Source: JAAEQG01 sp023133475
GTDB lineage: Bacteria; Planctomycetota; Phycisphaerae; UBA1845
Reading direction: 5' to 3'
DNA length: 29,521 bases
NCBI GenBank assembly: GCA_030631415.1
Contig: DAOVLE010000039.1
Location: 1 to 29,521 of the forward strand
Made by a program: the position numbers and the translations under genes. The notes beneath the pieces were generated by a model that saw only the letters and a list, made by a program, of their open reading frames with translations, was not told where the DNA came from and searched no databases. Positions 1 to 8,503 of this stretch are shown here, piece by piece. Each line of letters begins with the position of its first letter. The stretch's first letter is position 1.

Positions 1-24
1 AAGGGGGGCGTGGAGTGTGAGTGG

Positions 25-52
25 GAAAAACTGAGAAAACGGTGTAATCACA
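25..52 (+). repeat. Tail piece of a dispersed composite repeat
   Basis: These 28 bases match 29282-29309 at all but two positions (core GAAAAACTGAGAAAACGG). At 29282 the piece follows a 24-base-period array and a short hairpin, and in both places a GGCGGGT/ACCCGCC palindrome follows a few bases later. This is therefore the end of a composite element whose front part lies outside the window on the left. Confidence 0.7.
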
Positions 53-58
53 AATGTA

Positions 59-139
59 CGGCGGGTGAAACCCACCCTACATCGGCGGCGGGTGGAACCC
101 ACCCTACATCTGCGGCGGGTGGAACCCGCCCTACATCCA
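59..139 (-). repeat. Tandem array of three GGCGGGT palindromes, 27-base period
   Basis: Three copies of an imperfect palindrome with arms GGCGGGT and ACCC(A/G)CC followed by CTACAT start at 59, 86 and 113, an exact 27-base period. They lie 27 bases or more behind the stop codon of the minus-strand protease and could form stem-loops in its mRNA 3' end. They belong to the family also seen at 4973, 5022, 5058, 8330, 10479, 10515, 17497, 17578, 26426 and 29313. There are no unique spacers, so this is not a CRISPR. Confidence 0.9.
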
Positions 140-165
140 TACCCGACACGCCTTAATTTACCTCA

Positions 166-3100
166 TCAAGGTCCGGTGAAAGCATTTTTGAACTCGGCAA
201 AGTCCGCCAGGTTGATCATCTCGTCGGTGCCGGTCATGTTGCCGGGCTCGCAACCCAGGCCGGTGGGGGTGCCGAAGCACACTTGGAAATCCGCGAAGTC
301 CGCCAGGCTCACCTTGTCGTTGCCGTCGAAGTCGCCGTTCCCGTGCGGCACACAAGCATCGGCGGACTCGTCGCACCACTCGATGATCTCACACGGGTAA
401 CTGCCCGGCACACACTCGCCGAAAAGATTGCAACTCTCGGCACCCGTGCAAAACAGATCGTCGGTGCAATCCACATCCAACAGGCAGTTGCACCCGTCGC
501 AAGGCCCACCGCAATCGATCAAATCTTCGCCCTGGTTCAAAATCCCATCCTCACAGCTCGGCTCGGCGGTCTCGCAAACGAAGCGGGTGATCAGGATATC
601 ATCAACAGCCGCCTCAATCAGGGAACCTCCGCCATCGGACGGATCGTCTTCGGCGACAAAACGCAGCTTCATCGTGGAGGTGGGGCTGATGATCTCGCTC
701 ACCAGGAACTCGTGGTAATGCCACCCGCCACCATTAGGCCCGCCAAAGGCTTTGCCGATGGTCTCGGCATTGGCCCAACTGTTGCCGTCGTCGTTGCTGA
801 TGTCCACGCGGAACGTGTCCGAATCGGGGTTGGCGCCGGTGATGTTGGAATACCATCGCCAGTAGCCAACCGTGACCTCTCCACCGGTGGCATCGAAGGT
901 GGGGGAGACAAGCGTGGTTTTGCCTCCGTCCACGTCGTAGGTGCCCAGGCTTTCACCAGCCTGCGTACCGGTCGCGTAGCAGTAAAACCCCGGATCGGAA
1001 GTATGGTCGTCCTCCGGTTGGGCGTCGGTCCCTTCGGGGTCGCCCCAGTTCCAGATGCCGGTGGTCGCCCCGTCGTCGGGCTCACCGATGGTCCAGCCCG
1101 GGGCGGTCTCGAATTGATCCTCGAGGACCACGTGAAGTTGCCCGACATTTGCAGTATACACACTCGAGGGCACCGTCGTCGGGGCGTACACGATTCCGCT
1201 GACATCGCCGGTGGCACTGAAGTAGTACTCCACCACCGCGTCACAAGCGGGAGCCGGCAGCGCGGCTTGATACAATTCCCCGCCCAGCGGTGTCAGAGGA
1301 GTGGCTTGAAAGGCCCCGCCGTCGTAGCGGTAATGGGCTGTGCCTGAACCGGGCACATAGTTTTCATCATTCTCGGTGATCCGCACGGTAATACTGGTGG
1401 TGCTGCCGGGGCTGAACAAGCCCGGCAACCCATCGGGGAAACTGATGCTCAACGGGCCGCCGGTGGCAACGATCTGAATGTCGTCGATGTTCCAGCCGGG
1501 ATAGGTCAAGCCGCCGTCAGTCGGCCCCATCCCCCAGCGGATGTACACGGTGGGCTGGTCGTCGGCGATGCTCGATATGTCGTACTCCACCAATCTCCAG
1601 AAACCGTCCGAGACGTCGGCACCGGTGGCTTCGGCCGACCAGATGACCTCCCAATTGCTGCCGTCGTTGCTGACCTCGACGGTGGCTTCGTCGTAGTTGG
1701 TGTTCGACTCGACGCCCAACCAGCGGCGGAATTTAAGCAGCACATCGGATAGATCATCACAGTTCAAAGCGGTGGTGGTCAGATAGGTGGCCGGCAAGTT
1801 GTCGGGATAATCGCCGTTGAGATTGTAGCCGTAGACGTTGTCGCCGGTGTGCCCGCTGGTGGGGTCGAGATTGTGGGACCCGCCGCCGGTGGGCGGCCCG
1901 AACTGCCACTCGCCTTCCACGCTCCATCCCGGATCGGTATCCAATGGGAAACTGTAAAGCACCTTCGGAGTGGAAAAGCTGTAGCAACTACCGCCGTTGT
2001 CGTCGGTCCCCGAATTGCCCTGCTGATCCTCGGCATCTATCACGAAGTAGTACCGCGTCGCGTCGGCAAGGTCGGACAGCCGTACCGAGTGGGACATGAC
2101 CATGTCACCCCCGCTTGCCGACTCGGTTAACAAATCGCACCCAGCCCCAAAGCGTACAGTGCCGCCAGCCGGCTCGTCGGTGTTGAACGTTACCGTGGCA
2201 CCTTCCGGCCCGATATTGCCGACCATCACCGCGCTGATGACCGGCGGCTGACAATCGACCAGAGCGGTGGTGGTGACCACCACGTCGAAATTGCCCGCCC
2301 CGTCGTCGGCGTCGATGTAAGTGGCAATGAGCGTGTCGCCGTCAGCCACCTGCAACACGCCGGAACTGTTGATCTCACTCAACAGAATCGTGCCGCGGAA
2401 GTCCGCCGTCCCCGGGCCGGTCTCAGTCAACACCACGGTCTCGCCGGACGGCTCGGAATCGGAGGCGATGGTTACGGTGACGGTCTCGATCGCTTCAGCA
2501 TTGGTGTTCAGATCGCAATCCCCAACCCTGATCCCGACGGTGCGATCACAGCCGAAAAGGGTCTTGCTCAGGGCAATGAAGCCTTGCGAGGTGCAATCCA
2601 CTATCCCGGGCGACGCACACAGCGAGAACGGTTGCGGGCCTTGTGGCACGTTGTGCGCATACACGTCCACCAGCCAAACACCGGGAAGGGGATCACTAAC
2701 CGCCACCTGCTCGATATTGTTCACGTGGTCGAGCACGGTCTGCACCGCCGGGGCGTTGCCGTCGCCGGGGTCCAGGGTCCAGGGGAAGTGCTGTTGGCCG
2801 GTGGGGTCGAACACACGCAGGTCCAGGTCGTTGACCAGTTCCGGAACGGTATTCACCGCTCCAGGCACGTCATCCCAGGCCAATGTCACTTTGAATTGGG
2901 TATCTCCCTCGCCCACGACCACCATAAGCGGATAGCTTGCCCCGTGGTCGATCACCTCCTCGATGAAGTTCCCGGTGCGCATGAAGTCCACGGTTCGCTG
3001 AATGCGGACCGAGCCGTACCCGGTCTTGAAATCCGGTCCCGGGTTTTCGATGTCTTCGGCGTTGTGGGCCAGGAGAATCTTCAGCGTGGAGTTTCTAAAG

Positions 3101-4647
3101 TCGGGGCGCTCTGGAAAGTGGACCCGAAAATCCTGCAAGAGCAACGCCGACAGACCGCAGACAGTGGGCGACGCCATCGACGTCCCGCACATCACCGAGT
3201 AGGCGGTATCGGTCGCCACCGAGCAGGAAGTGACACCCTCGTCCACGCCGATTTGGCACCCGGGAGCGGCGATGTCGGGTTTCAATCGCCCGTCGTCCGT
3301 CGGGCCCCAACTGGTGAAGTGCGTGACCGAATCATCGTTGGAATTCACCGCCCCCACGGTGATGTGGTTCTTGGCACAAGCGGGCGGGGCGGTGGTCAGG
3401 TAGGCGATCCCACACCGGCCTGAATTGCGCTCATTCCCGTTGGCCCACACCACCCGAAACGGTTCGTTGAACAAGGGATTGCTTCCATCGCCGCGGACGA
3501 TGGTGTCAATTAACTGAGCGGTTGCACCGTAGTCCCCCTCCCATTCGCAAGGGTAGCCGTTTTGGGCGGTGTTGGTGCCGATCGAGTTGTTGGAGATGTC
3601 CGCACCGCCGCTGGTGATGGCCTCCCAATAATCGTCCTCGATATCACCCGGGTCGGTGTAGAGAAAGCCCGGTTCCAACTCGCCCCCGGTCTCGAACCCG
3701 TAGGACAGCAACGTGACCCCCGGAGCCATCCCCTTATAAGCCGAATTCACAACGCCCGCCCCGCCGATGGTGCCAGCCACATGCGTGGGGTGATTGTCGG
3801 CCCCGGAGGAATCGTGCACTGTAAGCCGCCCCTGGAAATCCTGGTGTGTATTCCGCGCCGTCCCACCGTCGTACACCAAAACGGTTACCCCCGCACCGTC
3901 CAGGCCATACGGCGCCGCCTGCACGATGTCAGCCTCGGTGATTTCACGATTACTATCGTTCACCGGCCCCATCTTCGGCAGCGGGGGCTCGATCCATTGC
4001 ACCTCATGTTCGTCTGCCAGGGGCTTGATCTCGGACATGGGCAGTTCGATCACCAACCCGTTGATGCTGCGCAGGTCCGAACGCACCCGGGCCTGATGAC
4101 GTCGCACCGCCGGTATGCCTTCGGAGTCCAGGTCCACGTCCGGGTGGAACAAAACATAAGCACCCACGATGGGGTCCTGCGGCTGCGTCGTCGAATCCAG
4201 CCCGCTCTTGCCCCACCCACGCGGATCGACAACCGCCCACTCGACCACCACATCGGCAGCCAGATAAGGGTGCAGCTTCCAGTCACGCTCAATGGGTTGT
4301 GCATCCACCAGGGACGTGATCCCCGCAAGGACCCGGGCATTGGCTCCCGCGGGCGACACCACGGCAAAAAACGCATGGTTCCCCAGATAGGTCAGCAGTT
4401 CCACACCCGCAGCCTTCAACCCGGCACGGCGGGCCGGCGTCACAGGCTCATCAAACTGCACCACCAGGTGTCGGTCTGTTCCACGCAAACCTGCTGATCC
4501 AATGGTTTTCACCATCTCGGCGGAGGCCTTACTGGACAGTTCGGAAGTGCCCGTGCGCCAGTGAATCTGAGCCGAGGCGTCCGAGACAGCCCAAACCACC
4601 ATGCTTAGCATTGCAATGACAATCTTCATACGCGGCAGACACACCAT
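166..4647 (-). CDS. Secreted modular subtilisin-like (S8) serine protease with dockerin-like C terminus
   Basis: 1493 residues. The frame stays open upstream to 4746, but I start at 4647, where AGGG at 4654-4657 lies 6 bases ahead and the product opens with a signal peptide (basic MVCLPRMK, hydrophobic IVIAMLSMVVWAV, cut near ASA-Q). The peptidase S8 triad is visible as Asp260 (VYDGG), His286 (NHPTHVAGT) and Ser490 (GTSMASP). By inference the rest is: N-terminal propeptide-like region 20-240; beta-sandwich region 560-680; a second repeat-like domain 700-790; fibronectin III-like 800-885; jelly-roll/MAM-like domains about 893-1070 and 1176-1360 with an Ig-like piece between; Cys-rich region 1361-1432; dockerin-like tail 1433-1493. 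The usual HGTHVAGT is HPTHVAGT here. In the tail the first calcium loop (DFDGNDKVSLADF) is canonical, but the second (MTGTDEMINLAD) lacks the first acidic ligands. Role: extracellular protein degradation. Family call is secure, substrate unknown. Confidence 0.93.
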   Translation of the reverse strand: MVCLPRMKIVIAMLSMVVWAVSDASAQIHWRTGTSELSSKASAEMVKTIGSAGLRGTDRHLVVQFDEPVTPARRAGLKAAGVELLTYLGNHAFFAVVSPAGANARVLAGITSLVDAQPIERDWKLHPYLAADVVVEWAVVDPRGWGKSGLDSTTQPQDPIVGAYVLFHPDVDLDSEGIPAVRRHQARVRSDLRSINGLVIELPMSEIKPLADEHEVQWIEPPLPKMGPVNDSNREITEADIVQAAPYGLDGAGVTVLVYDGGTARNTHQDFQGRLTVHDSSGADNHPTHVAGTIGGAGVVNSAYKGMAPGVTLLSYGFETGGELEPGFLYTDPGDIEDDYWEAITSGGADISNNSIGTNTAQNGYPCEWEGDYGATAQLIDTIVRGDGSNPLFNEPFRVVWANGNERNSGRCGIAYLTTAPPACAKNHITVGAVNSNDDSVTHFTSWGPTDDGRLKPDIAAPGCQIGVDEGVTSCSVATDTAYSVMCGTSMASPTVCGLSALLLQDFRVHFPERPDFRNSTLKILLAHNAEDIENPGPDFKTGYGSVRIQRTVDFMRTGNFIEEVIDHGASYPLMVVVGEGDTQFKVTLAWDDVPGAVNTVPELVNDLDLRVFDPTGQQHFPWTLDPGDGNAPAVQTVLDHVNNIEQVAVSDPLPGVWLVDVYAHNVPQGPQPFSLCASPGIVDCTSQGFIALSKTLFGCDRTVGIRVGDCDLNTNAEAIETVTVTIASDSEPSGETVVLTETGPGTADFRGTILLSEINSSGVLQVADGDTLIATYIDADDGAGNFDVVVTTTALVDCQPPVISAVMVGNIGPEGATVTFNTDEPAGGTVRFGAGCDLLTESASGGDMVMSHSVRLSDLADATRYYFVIDAEDQQGNSGTDDNGGSCYSFSTPKVLYSFPLDTDPGWSVEGEWQFGPPTGGGSHNLDPTSGHTGDNVYGYNLNGDYPDNLPATYLTTTALNCDDLSDVLLKFRRWLGVESNTNYDEATVEVSNDGSNWEVIWSAEATGADVSDGFWRLVEYDISSIADDQPTVYIRWGMGPTDGGLTYPGWNIDDIQIVATGGPLSISFPDGLPGLFSPGSTTSITVRITENDENYVPGSGTAHYRYDGGAFQATPLTPLGGELYQAALPAPACDAVVEYYFSATGDVSGIVYAPTTVPSSVYTANVGQLHVVLEDQFETAPGWTIGEPDDGATTGIWNWGDPEGTDAQPEDDHTSDPGFYCYATGTQAGESLGTYDVDGGKTTLVSPTFDATGGEVTVGYWRWYSNITGANPDSDTFRVDISNDDGNSWANAETIGKAFGGPNGGGWHYHEFLVSEIISPTSTMKLRFVAEDDPSDGGGSLIEAAVDDILITRFVCETAEPSCEDGILNQGEDLIDCGGPCDGCNCLLDVDCTDDLFCTGAESCNLFGECVPGSYPCEIIEWCDESADACVPHGNGDFDGNDKVSLADFADFQVCFGTPTGLGCEPGNMTGTDEMINLADFAEFKNAFTGP

Positions 4648-4972
4648 GCGTTTCCCTGTTCCTGTTAACATAGTCAATAACCCTCGATTTTCAGGCAGGT
4701 TGCGCGGATTCCTGACCGGAGTGGTTGCAACCGCCGATGGCGTCATTACTTACAGCCACTCTCGATCTTCTGCGCTTTTGCGTCACGTTCTTATTCGGTT
4801 GCGGCAAAAGCCGCGTCAGGTTGGAGGTTCAAGGCGTCGTACGCACGTCCGCCATAATCAACCCCTGCATGTTATCCTACATTATATCGCTTTTGGCTGG
4901 GGAATCCTACAGTATCGGTCGCGCGGGCGATTGTTTTTGTGCGATTTTGCATACTCCGCTCAATATGCCGCC

Positions 4973-5013
4973 GTAGGGTGGGTGGAACCTCGCGGAGCGA
5001 GGTGGAACCCACC
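4973..5013 (+). repeat. Variant GGCGGGT-family palindrome with an inserted hairpin
   Basis: It begins GTAGGGTGGGTGGAACC and ends GGTGGAACCCACC, like the rest of the family, but between the arms lies a second perfect small hairpin, CCTCGC-GGA-GCGAGG (about 4988-5002). It looks like a family member whose loop was expanded. Confidence 0.7.
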
Positions 5014-5021
5014 ATTCAGAT

Positions 5022-5078
5022 GTAGGGCGGGTTCTACCCGCCGCACGATGCCACAACGGCGGGTAAAACCCGCCCTAC
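5022..5078. repeat. Head-to-head pair of GGCGGGT palindromes
   Basis: One copy on the plus strand (5022-5042, GTAGGGCGGGT then ACCCGCC) and one on the minus strand (5058-5078) face each other across 15 bases. Paired, oppositely oriented palindromes are the layout called BIMEs in enterobacterial REP elements. The same pairing recurs at 10479-10535. Confidence 0.85.
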
Positions 5079-5164
5079 AACCGGTGGAATGGAAAATGGA
5101 AAATGCTTGACTTGGCAACGTTTTTAGTTATTCGTTCCCCTGTTCCCCATATTATCATCTCCAT

Positions 5165-5219
5165 TTTTCACGCTCCCCGTTGGGGAGCCGCTAAACGCTA
5201 CGGATTTGTCGCCGCTAAC
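5165..5219 (-). repeat. Composite repeat: two TTTAGCGGC units (24-base period) plus GGGGAGC hairpin
   Basis: Read on the minus strand it gives GTTAGCGGCGACAAATCC, then 24 bases later GTTTAGCGGC, then the hairpin GCTCCCC-AAC-GGGGAGC and a GTGAAAAA tail. The same order of parts occurs on the plus strand at 29224-29290, and a three-unit version is at 20751-20850. Confidence 0.85.
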
Positions 5220-5230
5220 CCACAGTTTTC

Positions 5231-5264
5231 ATGAACGCAGAGACGCAGAGAACGCAGAGAAGAA
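5231..5264 (+). repeat. ACGCAGAG purine-rich iterated string
   Basis: Three ACGCAGAG words in an ATGAACGCAGAG... string. All 34 bases recur identically at 20602-20635. In both loci it lies close to a 24-base-period composite element. No coding or hairpin potential is evident. Confidence 0.85.
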
Positions 5265-5519
5265 AGGAAGGGAGTGCACCCAACGACAATGTCTCACATC
5301 CCCCCATTTTCCATTTTCCATTCTTTTAGATGCGATTGCCCTGGCGGTGGGGTTGAGTGGGGTGGACTTGCGATTGTGATCTGCTATCATCCGCCGCTCT
5401 GGAGGTAGGTGAGCGCGGTATTGGAGAATCGCAACTTATTAAATTTGCGTTGGTTACCGCGTCTCCTATCAAGCTTTCCAGTGGAGTCGCCCGATAATAT
5501 ACCCGATTATTACTTCGAG

Positions 5520-5525
5520 AAGGAG
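5520..5525 (+). promoter_or_regulatory. Ribosome binding site fixing a TTG start for hppA
   Basis: AAGGAG ends 8 bases before TTG at 5534. There is no in-frame ATG nearby that would keep the N-terminal hydrophobic segment, so the Shine-Dalgarno sequence supports TTG as the start. Confidence 0.8.
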
Positions 5526-5533
5526 AATATACA

Positions 5534-8326
5534 TTGACAGCTTCAGTCTTTCGCAAATTTGGTTGGGTGTTGGTTGCCGTTGTTTTCGTCGGTGGTGTGG
5601 GGATTAGCCAGGCATGGGCTCAGGATACCCAGGCGGCAGCAGAGGTGGCGGAGGAGATTACCAGGCCTGGGATTCCTCTGGTTTGGTGGATTGCGCCGGT
5701 TGGGGCGTTGATCGCCTTGTTCTTCGCCTTCAAATTCTACAAAGAGGTGAAGCAGGCTGACGAGGGCGATCCGGACATGATCGAGATTGCCGAGCATGTT
5801 CGCGATGGGGCGATGGCCTACATCCGGCGGCAGTACATGGTGGTGACCGTTGTGTTCATAGTGCTGGCGTCCATCCTGTACTACATGGCCAACGTCCTTA
5901 AGGTGCAAAATGGGATTGTGCCGTTTGCGTTTTTGACCGGTGGTTTTTTCAGCGGGCTGTGCGGTTATCTGGGCATGCGTACGGCGACGATGGCCGGCAA
6001 CCGAACCGCCGCCGGTGCCCGTGAAAGCCTCAACCGAGGCTTGGTGGTCGCTTTTAGGGCTGGAGCGGTGATGGGCATGGTGGTCACCGGGTTCGCCCTG
6101 ATCGACATCACCGGATGGTTTCTCATCCTCTACTACGTCACGGAACTCCACCTCTCCACCATCACCGTCATCATGCTGACGTTTGGGATGGGAGCCTCCA
6201 CCCAGGCGTTGTTCGCCCGTGTCGGTGGCGGAATCTATACCAAAGCCGCCGATGTCGGAGCGGACCTGGTCGGCAAAGTCGAAGCGGGAATCCCCGAGGA
6301 CGACGCGCGGAACCCCGCCACCATCGCGGACAATGTCGGCGATAACGTCGGTGACGTCGCGGGCATGGGGGCGGATTTGTACGAGTCCTATTGCGGGTCC
6401 ATCCTGGCGACGGCAGCGTTGGGCGTGGCGGCTGCGGCGGCTCTGTTCGGCTCGGAGATCACCGAGAATGGCGCCTACGCCGCGATCCGGTTCCTGGCTG
6501 CCCCCATGGTGCTGGCCGGTGTTGGAATTCTGCTCTCGATCGCAGGCATCTATCTGGTCAAGAGCGAGGAAAAAGCCACCATGGCGGTCCTGATGAAAGG
6601 GCTCAACCGGGGCATCTGGGGCAGTAGCCTGTTCATCGCCATCGCCGCCGGGCTTGTTTGTTGGGTGCTGTTGGGAGGCATCGAGGGGGTCAAGTGGTAT
6701 GGGTTGTGGGGCAGCATTCTGGCTGGGTTGATCGGCGGGTTGGTTATCGGGTTCTCCACCGAGTACTACACCAGCTACGACTACAAACCGACCAAGGAAC
6801 TCAGCGCCCAGGGCATCACCGGCCCGGCGACGGTCATCATCGGGGGCATCGCCGAGGGCATGAAGAGCACCTGGGCGGCGTTGGGCACGATCATCGTCGC
6901 GATTATGTTGGCATTCACTTTTGCCGGGGGCGGCAATGAGTTCATGCTGGGTCTGTACGGTGTGGGTTTTGCAGCCGTGGGTATGCTGGCCACCCTGGGT
7001 ATCACATTGGCCACCGACGCCTACGGCCCCATCGCCGACAACGCCGGTGGAAACGCCGAGATGACCGGGCAAGAACCCTATGTCCGCGAACGGACCGATG
7101 CCCTCGATGCGTTGGGCAACACGACAGCAGCCACCGGTAAGGGCTTCGCCATCGGCTCGGCAGCTTTGACCGCACTGGCGTTGCTGGCTGCTTATGTCGA
7201 GGAGGTGCGGTTCGGGCAGTTTTACGAAGCCCGCGACCAGGTGGTCGAGGTCTACCAGCAGCCGACTCCCGATGAGGCGGTGTACCTGGGATACGGCAAG
7301 TTCGGCATGTGGCACCGCGGCGACGGCAAGAAGACCGAGCACTTCGACGCATTCATGGCTTTGGACCTGACCCGCGAGATGCGCGAGAAGCTCACCATCA
7401 TGGAGACGAAGGTCACCTTCACTCCGGAGACCGGCAAGGACGAGGCTTATGTGCAAACCGCCACGGTTGTCGGCGATGAATCGCTCAAGTTCGAGGTCGT
7501 GCCCACCAAGAGAGCCTCTCTCATGCAGTTCATGGATTTCTACAATGTTACGTTGATGAACCCCAAGGTGCTGTGTGGGCTGTTCTCGGGCGTGCTGTTG
7601 GCGTTTCTGTTCTGCTCGTTGACCATGAAGGCGGTGGGTCGGGCAGCCAACGCGATGATGATCGAGTGCCGGCGGCAGTTCGAGAAGATTCGCCAGTTCC
7701 TGCGCAACGAGGGTAAAGACGAAGCGTTCGTGCAAAACCCCGACAACTGGCCTAAGCGGGTCACCCTGGACAATCACCAGTACCCCGACTACGCCAACTG
7801 TGTTGCGATTTCGACTGCCGGAGCCCAGAGGGAGATGATCCTGCCGTCACTGCTGGCGATCAGTATGCCGGTCGCGGTGGGGTTGTTGTTTGGGGTTCCG
7901 GGCGTGATGGGCTTGTTGGCGGGAGGCTTGACCAGCGGTTTCGCGCTGGCGATCTTCATGGCCAACGCCGGCGGAGCCTGGGACAATGCCAAGAAGCTGA
8001 TCGAAACCTACGGCAAGATCACCGCCTCGCAGGTCGTCGAGGACGCTGCCATCCGCGAGAAGCTGCCCGAACGCATCCGTGCCGACCTGGTCACCCGGGC
8101 GGAGTTGGCGGTGCAGGCGGGCAATCCCGACACCATCATCTACGGCAAGGGGTCCGAGGACCATAAAGCCGGCGTGGTGGGCGATACCGTCGGCGACCCG
8201 TTCAAGGACACCTCAGGACCAAGCCTGAACATCCTGATTAAGCTCATGAGCATGGTGAGCGTGGTATTCGCAGGCCTGATCGTAAGGTATGCCCCACAGA
8301 TTTCACAACTGCTGGGGCTGGATTAG
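5534..8326 (+). CDS. hppA: Membrane-bound ion-translocating pyrophosphatase (HppA)
   Basis: 930 residues, longer than the usual 660-810. It couples pyrophosphate hydrolysis to H+ and/or Na+ export across the cytoplasmic membrane. Family motifs are all present: DVGADLVGKVE at residue 240, the Mg-PPi binding DNVGDNVGD at 266, DAYGPIADNAGGNAEM near 495, GNTTAATGKG at 528-537, GGAWDNAKK and GDTVGDPFKDTSGP near 884. Ala in GNTTAA is the signature of the K+-dependent subfamily (Lys would mean K+-independent). Residues about 555-674, between two membrane segments, form a hydrophilic stretch of roughly 120 residues where Thermotoga-type enzymes have about 30. There is also a longer segment between GGAWDNAKK and GKGSEDHKA. 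The N terminus resembles a signal sequence ending AWA-QDTQ. H+ versus Na+ specificity cannot be read safely. The gene stands alone, with palindromes starting 4 bases after its stop. Confidence 0.96.
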   Translation: MTASVFRKFGWVLVAVVFVGGVGISQAWAQDTQAAAEVAEEITRPGIPLVWWIAPVGALIALFFAFKFYKEVKQADEGDPDMIEIAEHVRDGAMAYIRRQYMVVTVVFIVLASILYYMANVLKVQNGIVPFAFLTGGFFSGLCGYLGMRTATMAGNRTAAGARESLNRGLVVAFRAGAVMGMVVTGFALIDITGWFLILYYVTELHLSTITVIMLTFGMGASTQALFARVGGGIYTKAADVGADLVGKVEAGIPEDDARNPATIADNVGDNVGDVAGMGADLYESYCGSILATAALGVAAAAALFGSEITENGAYAAIRFLAAPMVLAGVGILLSIAGIYLVKSEEKATMAVLMKGLNRGIWGSSLFIAIAAGLVCWVLLGGIEGVKWYGLWGSILAGLIGGLVIGFSTEYYTSYDYKPTKELSAQGITGPATVIIGGIAEGMKSTWAALGTIIVAIMLAFTFAGGGNEFMLGLYGVGFAAVGMLATLGITLATDAYGPIADNAGGNAEMTGQEPYVRERTDALDALGNTTAATGKGFAIGSAALTALALLAAYVEEVRFGQFYEARDQVVEVYQQPTPDEAVYLGYGKFGMWHRGDGKKTEHFDAFMALDLTREMREKLTIMETKVTFTPETGKDEAYVQTATVVGDESLKFEVVPTKRASLMQFMDFYNVTLMNPKVLCGLFSGVLLAFLFCSLTMKAVGRAANAMMIECRRQFEKIRQFLRNEGKDEAFVQNPDNWPKRVTLDNHQYPDYANCVAISTAGAQREMILPSLLAISMPVAVGLLFGVPGVMGLLAGGLTSGFALAIFMANAGGAWDNAKKLIETYGKITASQVVEDAAIREKLPERIRADLVTRAELAVQAGNPDTIIYGKGSEDHKAGVVGDTVGDPFKDTSGPSLNILIKLMSMVSVVFAGLIVRYAPQISQLLGLD

Positions 8327-8329
8327 TTT

Positions 8330-8350
8330 GTAGGGCGGGTTCCACCCGCC
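8330..8350 (+). repeat. GGCGGGT-family palindrome directly after hppA
   Basis: GTAGGGCGGGT-TCC-ACCCGCC starts 4 bases after the hppA stop codon. It could end or protect the hppA transcript, but no T-run follows to make it a classic terminator. Confidence 0.85.
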
Positions 8351-8352
8351 GT

Positions 8353-8455
8353 GTAAACATTCAGTGAACACCACCGTACCGCCGGCTTCCAGCCGGCTTC
8401 CAGCCGGCTGGAAGCCGGCGGTACAACAGGCTGGACGGGTTCACTGAATGTTTAC
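8353..8455. repeat. Nested perfect inverted repeats (17-base outer, 21-base inner)
   Basis: The outer arms are GTAAACATTCAGTGAAC (8353-8369) and its exact reverse complement (8439-8455). Inside lies a perfect 21-base inverted repeat, 8376-8396 with 8404-8424, with a 7-base loop and GCCGGCTTCCAGCCGGC-type sequence. The whole can fold into one long two-tier hairpin between hppA and rsfS. It may be a bidirectional terminator, or a palindrome inserted into an older palindrome. No T-tract is present. Confidence 0.9.
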
Positions 8456-8503
8456 CCCGCCGTTGTGGCATCGCACGGGCTAAACGAGTATCCTACCGAA
8501 ACT

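Larger units (their letters stand above)
4648..5533. other. Non-coding spacer between divergent genes, filled with repeats
   Basis: This 886-base spacer separates the minus-strand protease from plus-strand hppA, so it should hold both promoters. I see no credible gene. Its middle holds palindromes (4973-5078), a minus-oriented composite element (5165-5219), an ACGCAGAG string (5231-5264) and purine- or pyrimidine-rich GGAAAATG-type strings near 5092-5105 and 5301-5326. The repeat-free flanks, about 4660-4960 and 5330-5515, are the likely promoter regions. A TAATAT at about 5494 could be a -10 element for hppA, but I find no convincing -35 partner. Confidence 0.6.

Noticed and set aside
59..139. 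CRISPR-like tandem array
   Set aside because: The period is 27 with almost no unique sequence between palindromes and there are no cas genes.
3562..4497. 311-codon plus-strand frame opposite the protease
   Set aside because: Antisense to the catalytic domain; no recognisable product.
5543..7777. 744-codon open frame antisense to hppA
   Set aside because: Low-stop antisense frame caused by high G+C codon bias; the product is His/Gly/Asp-rich with no motif, and the hppA motifs on the other strand are complete.
8353..8455. Classic rho-independent terminator of hppA
   Set aside because: Strong stems but no T-run after either arm; kept only as a possible terminator.
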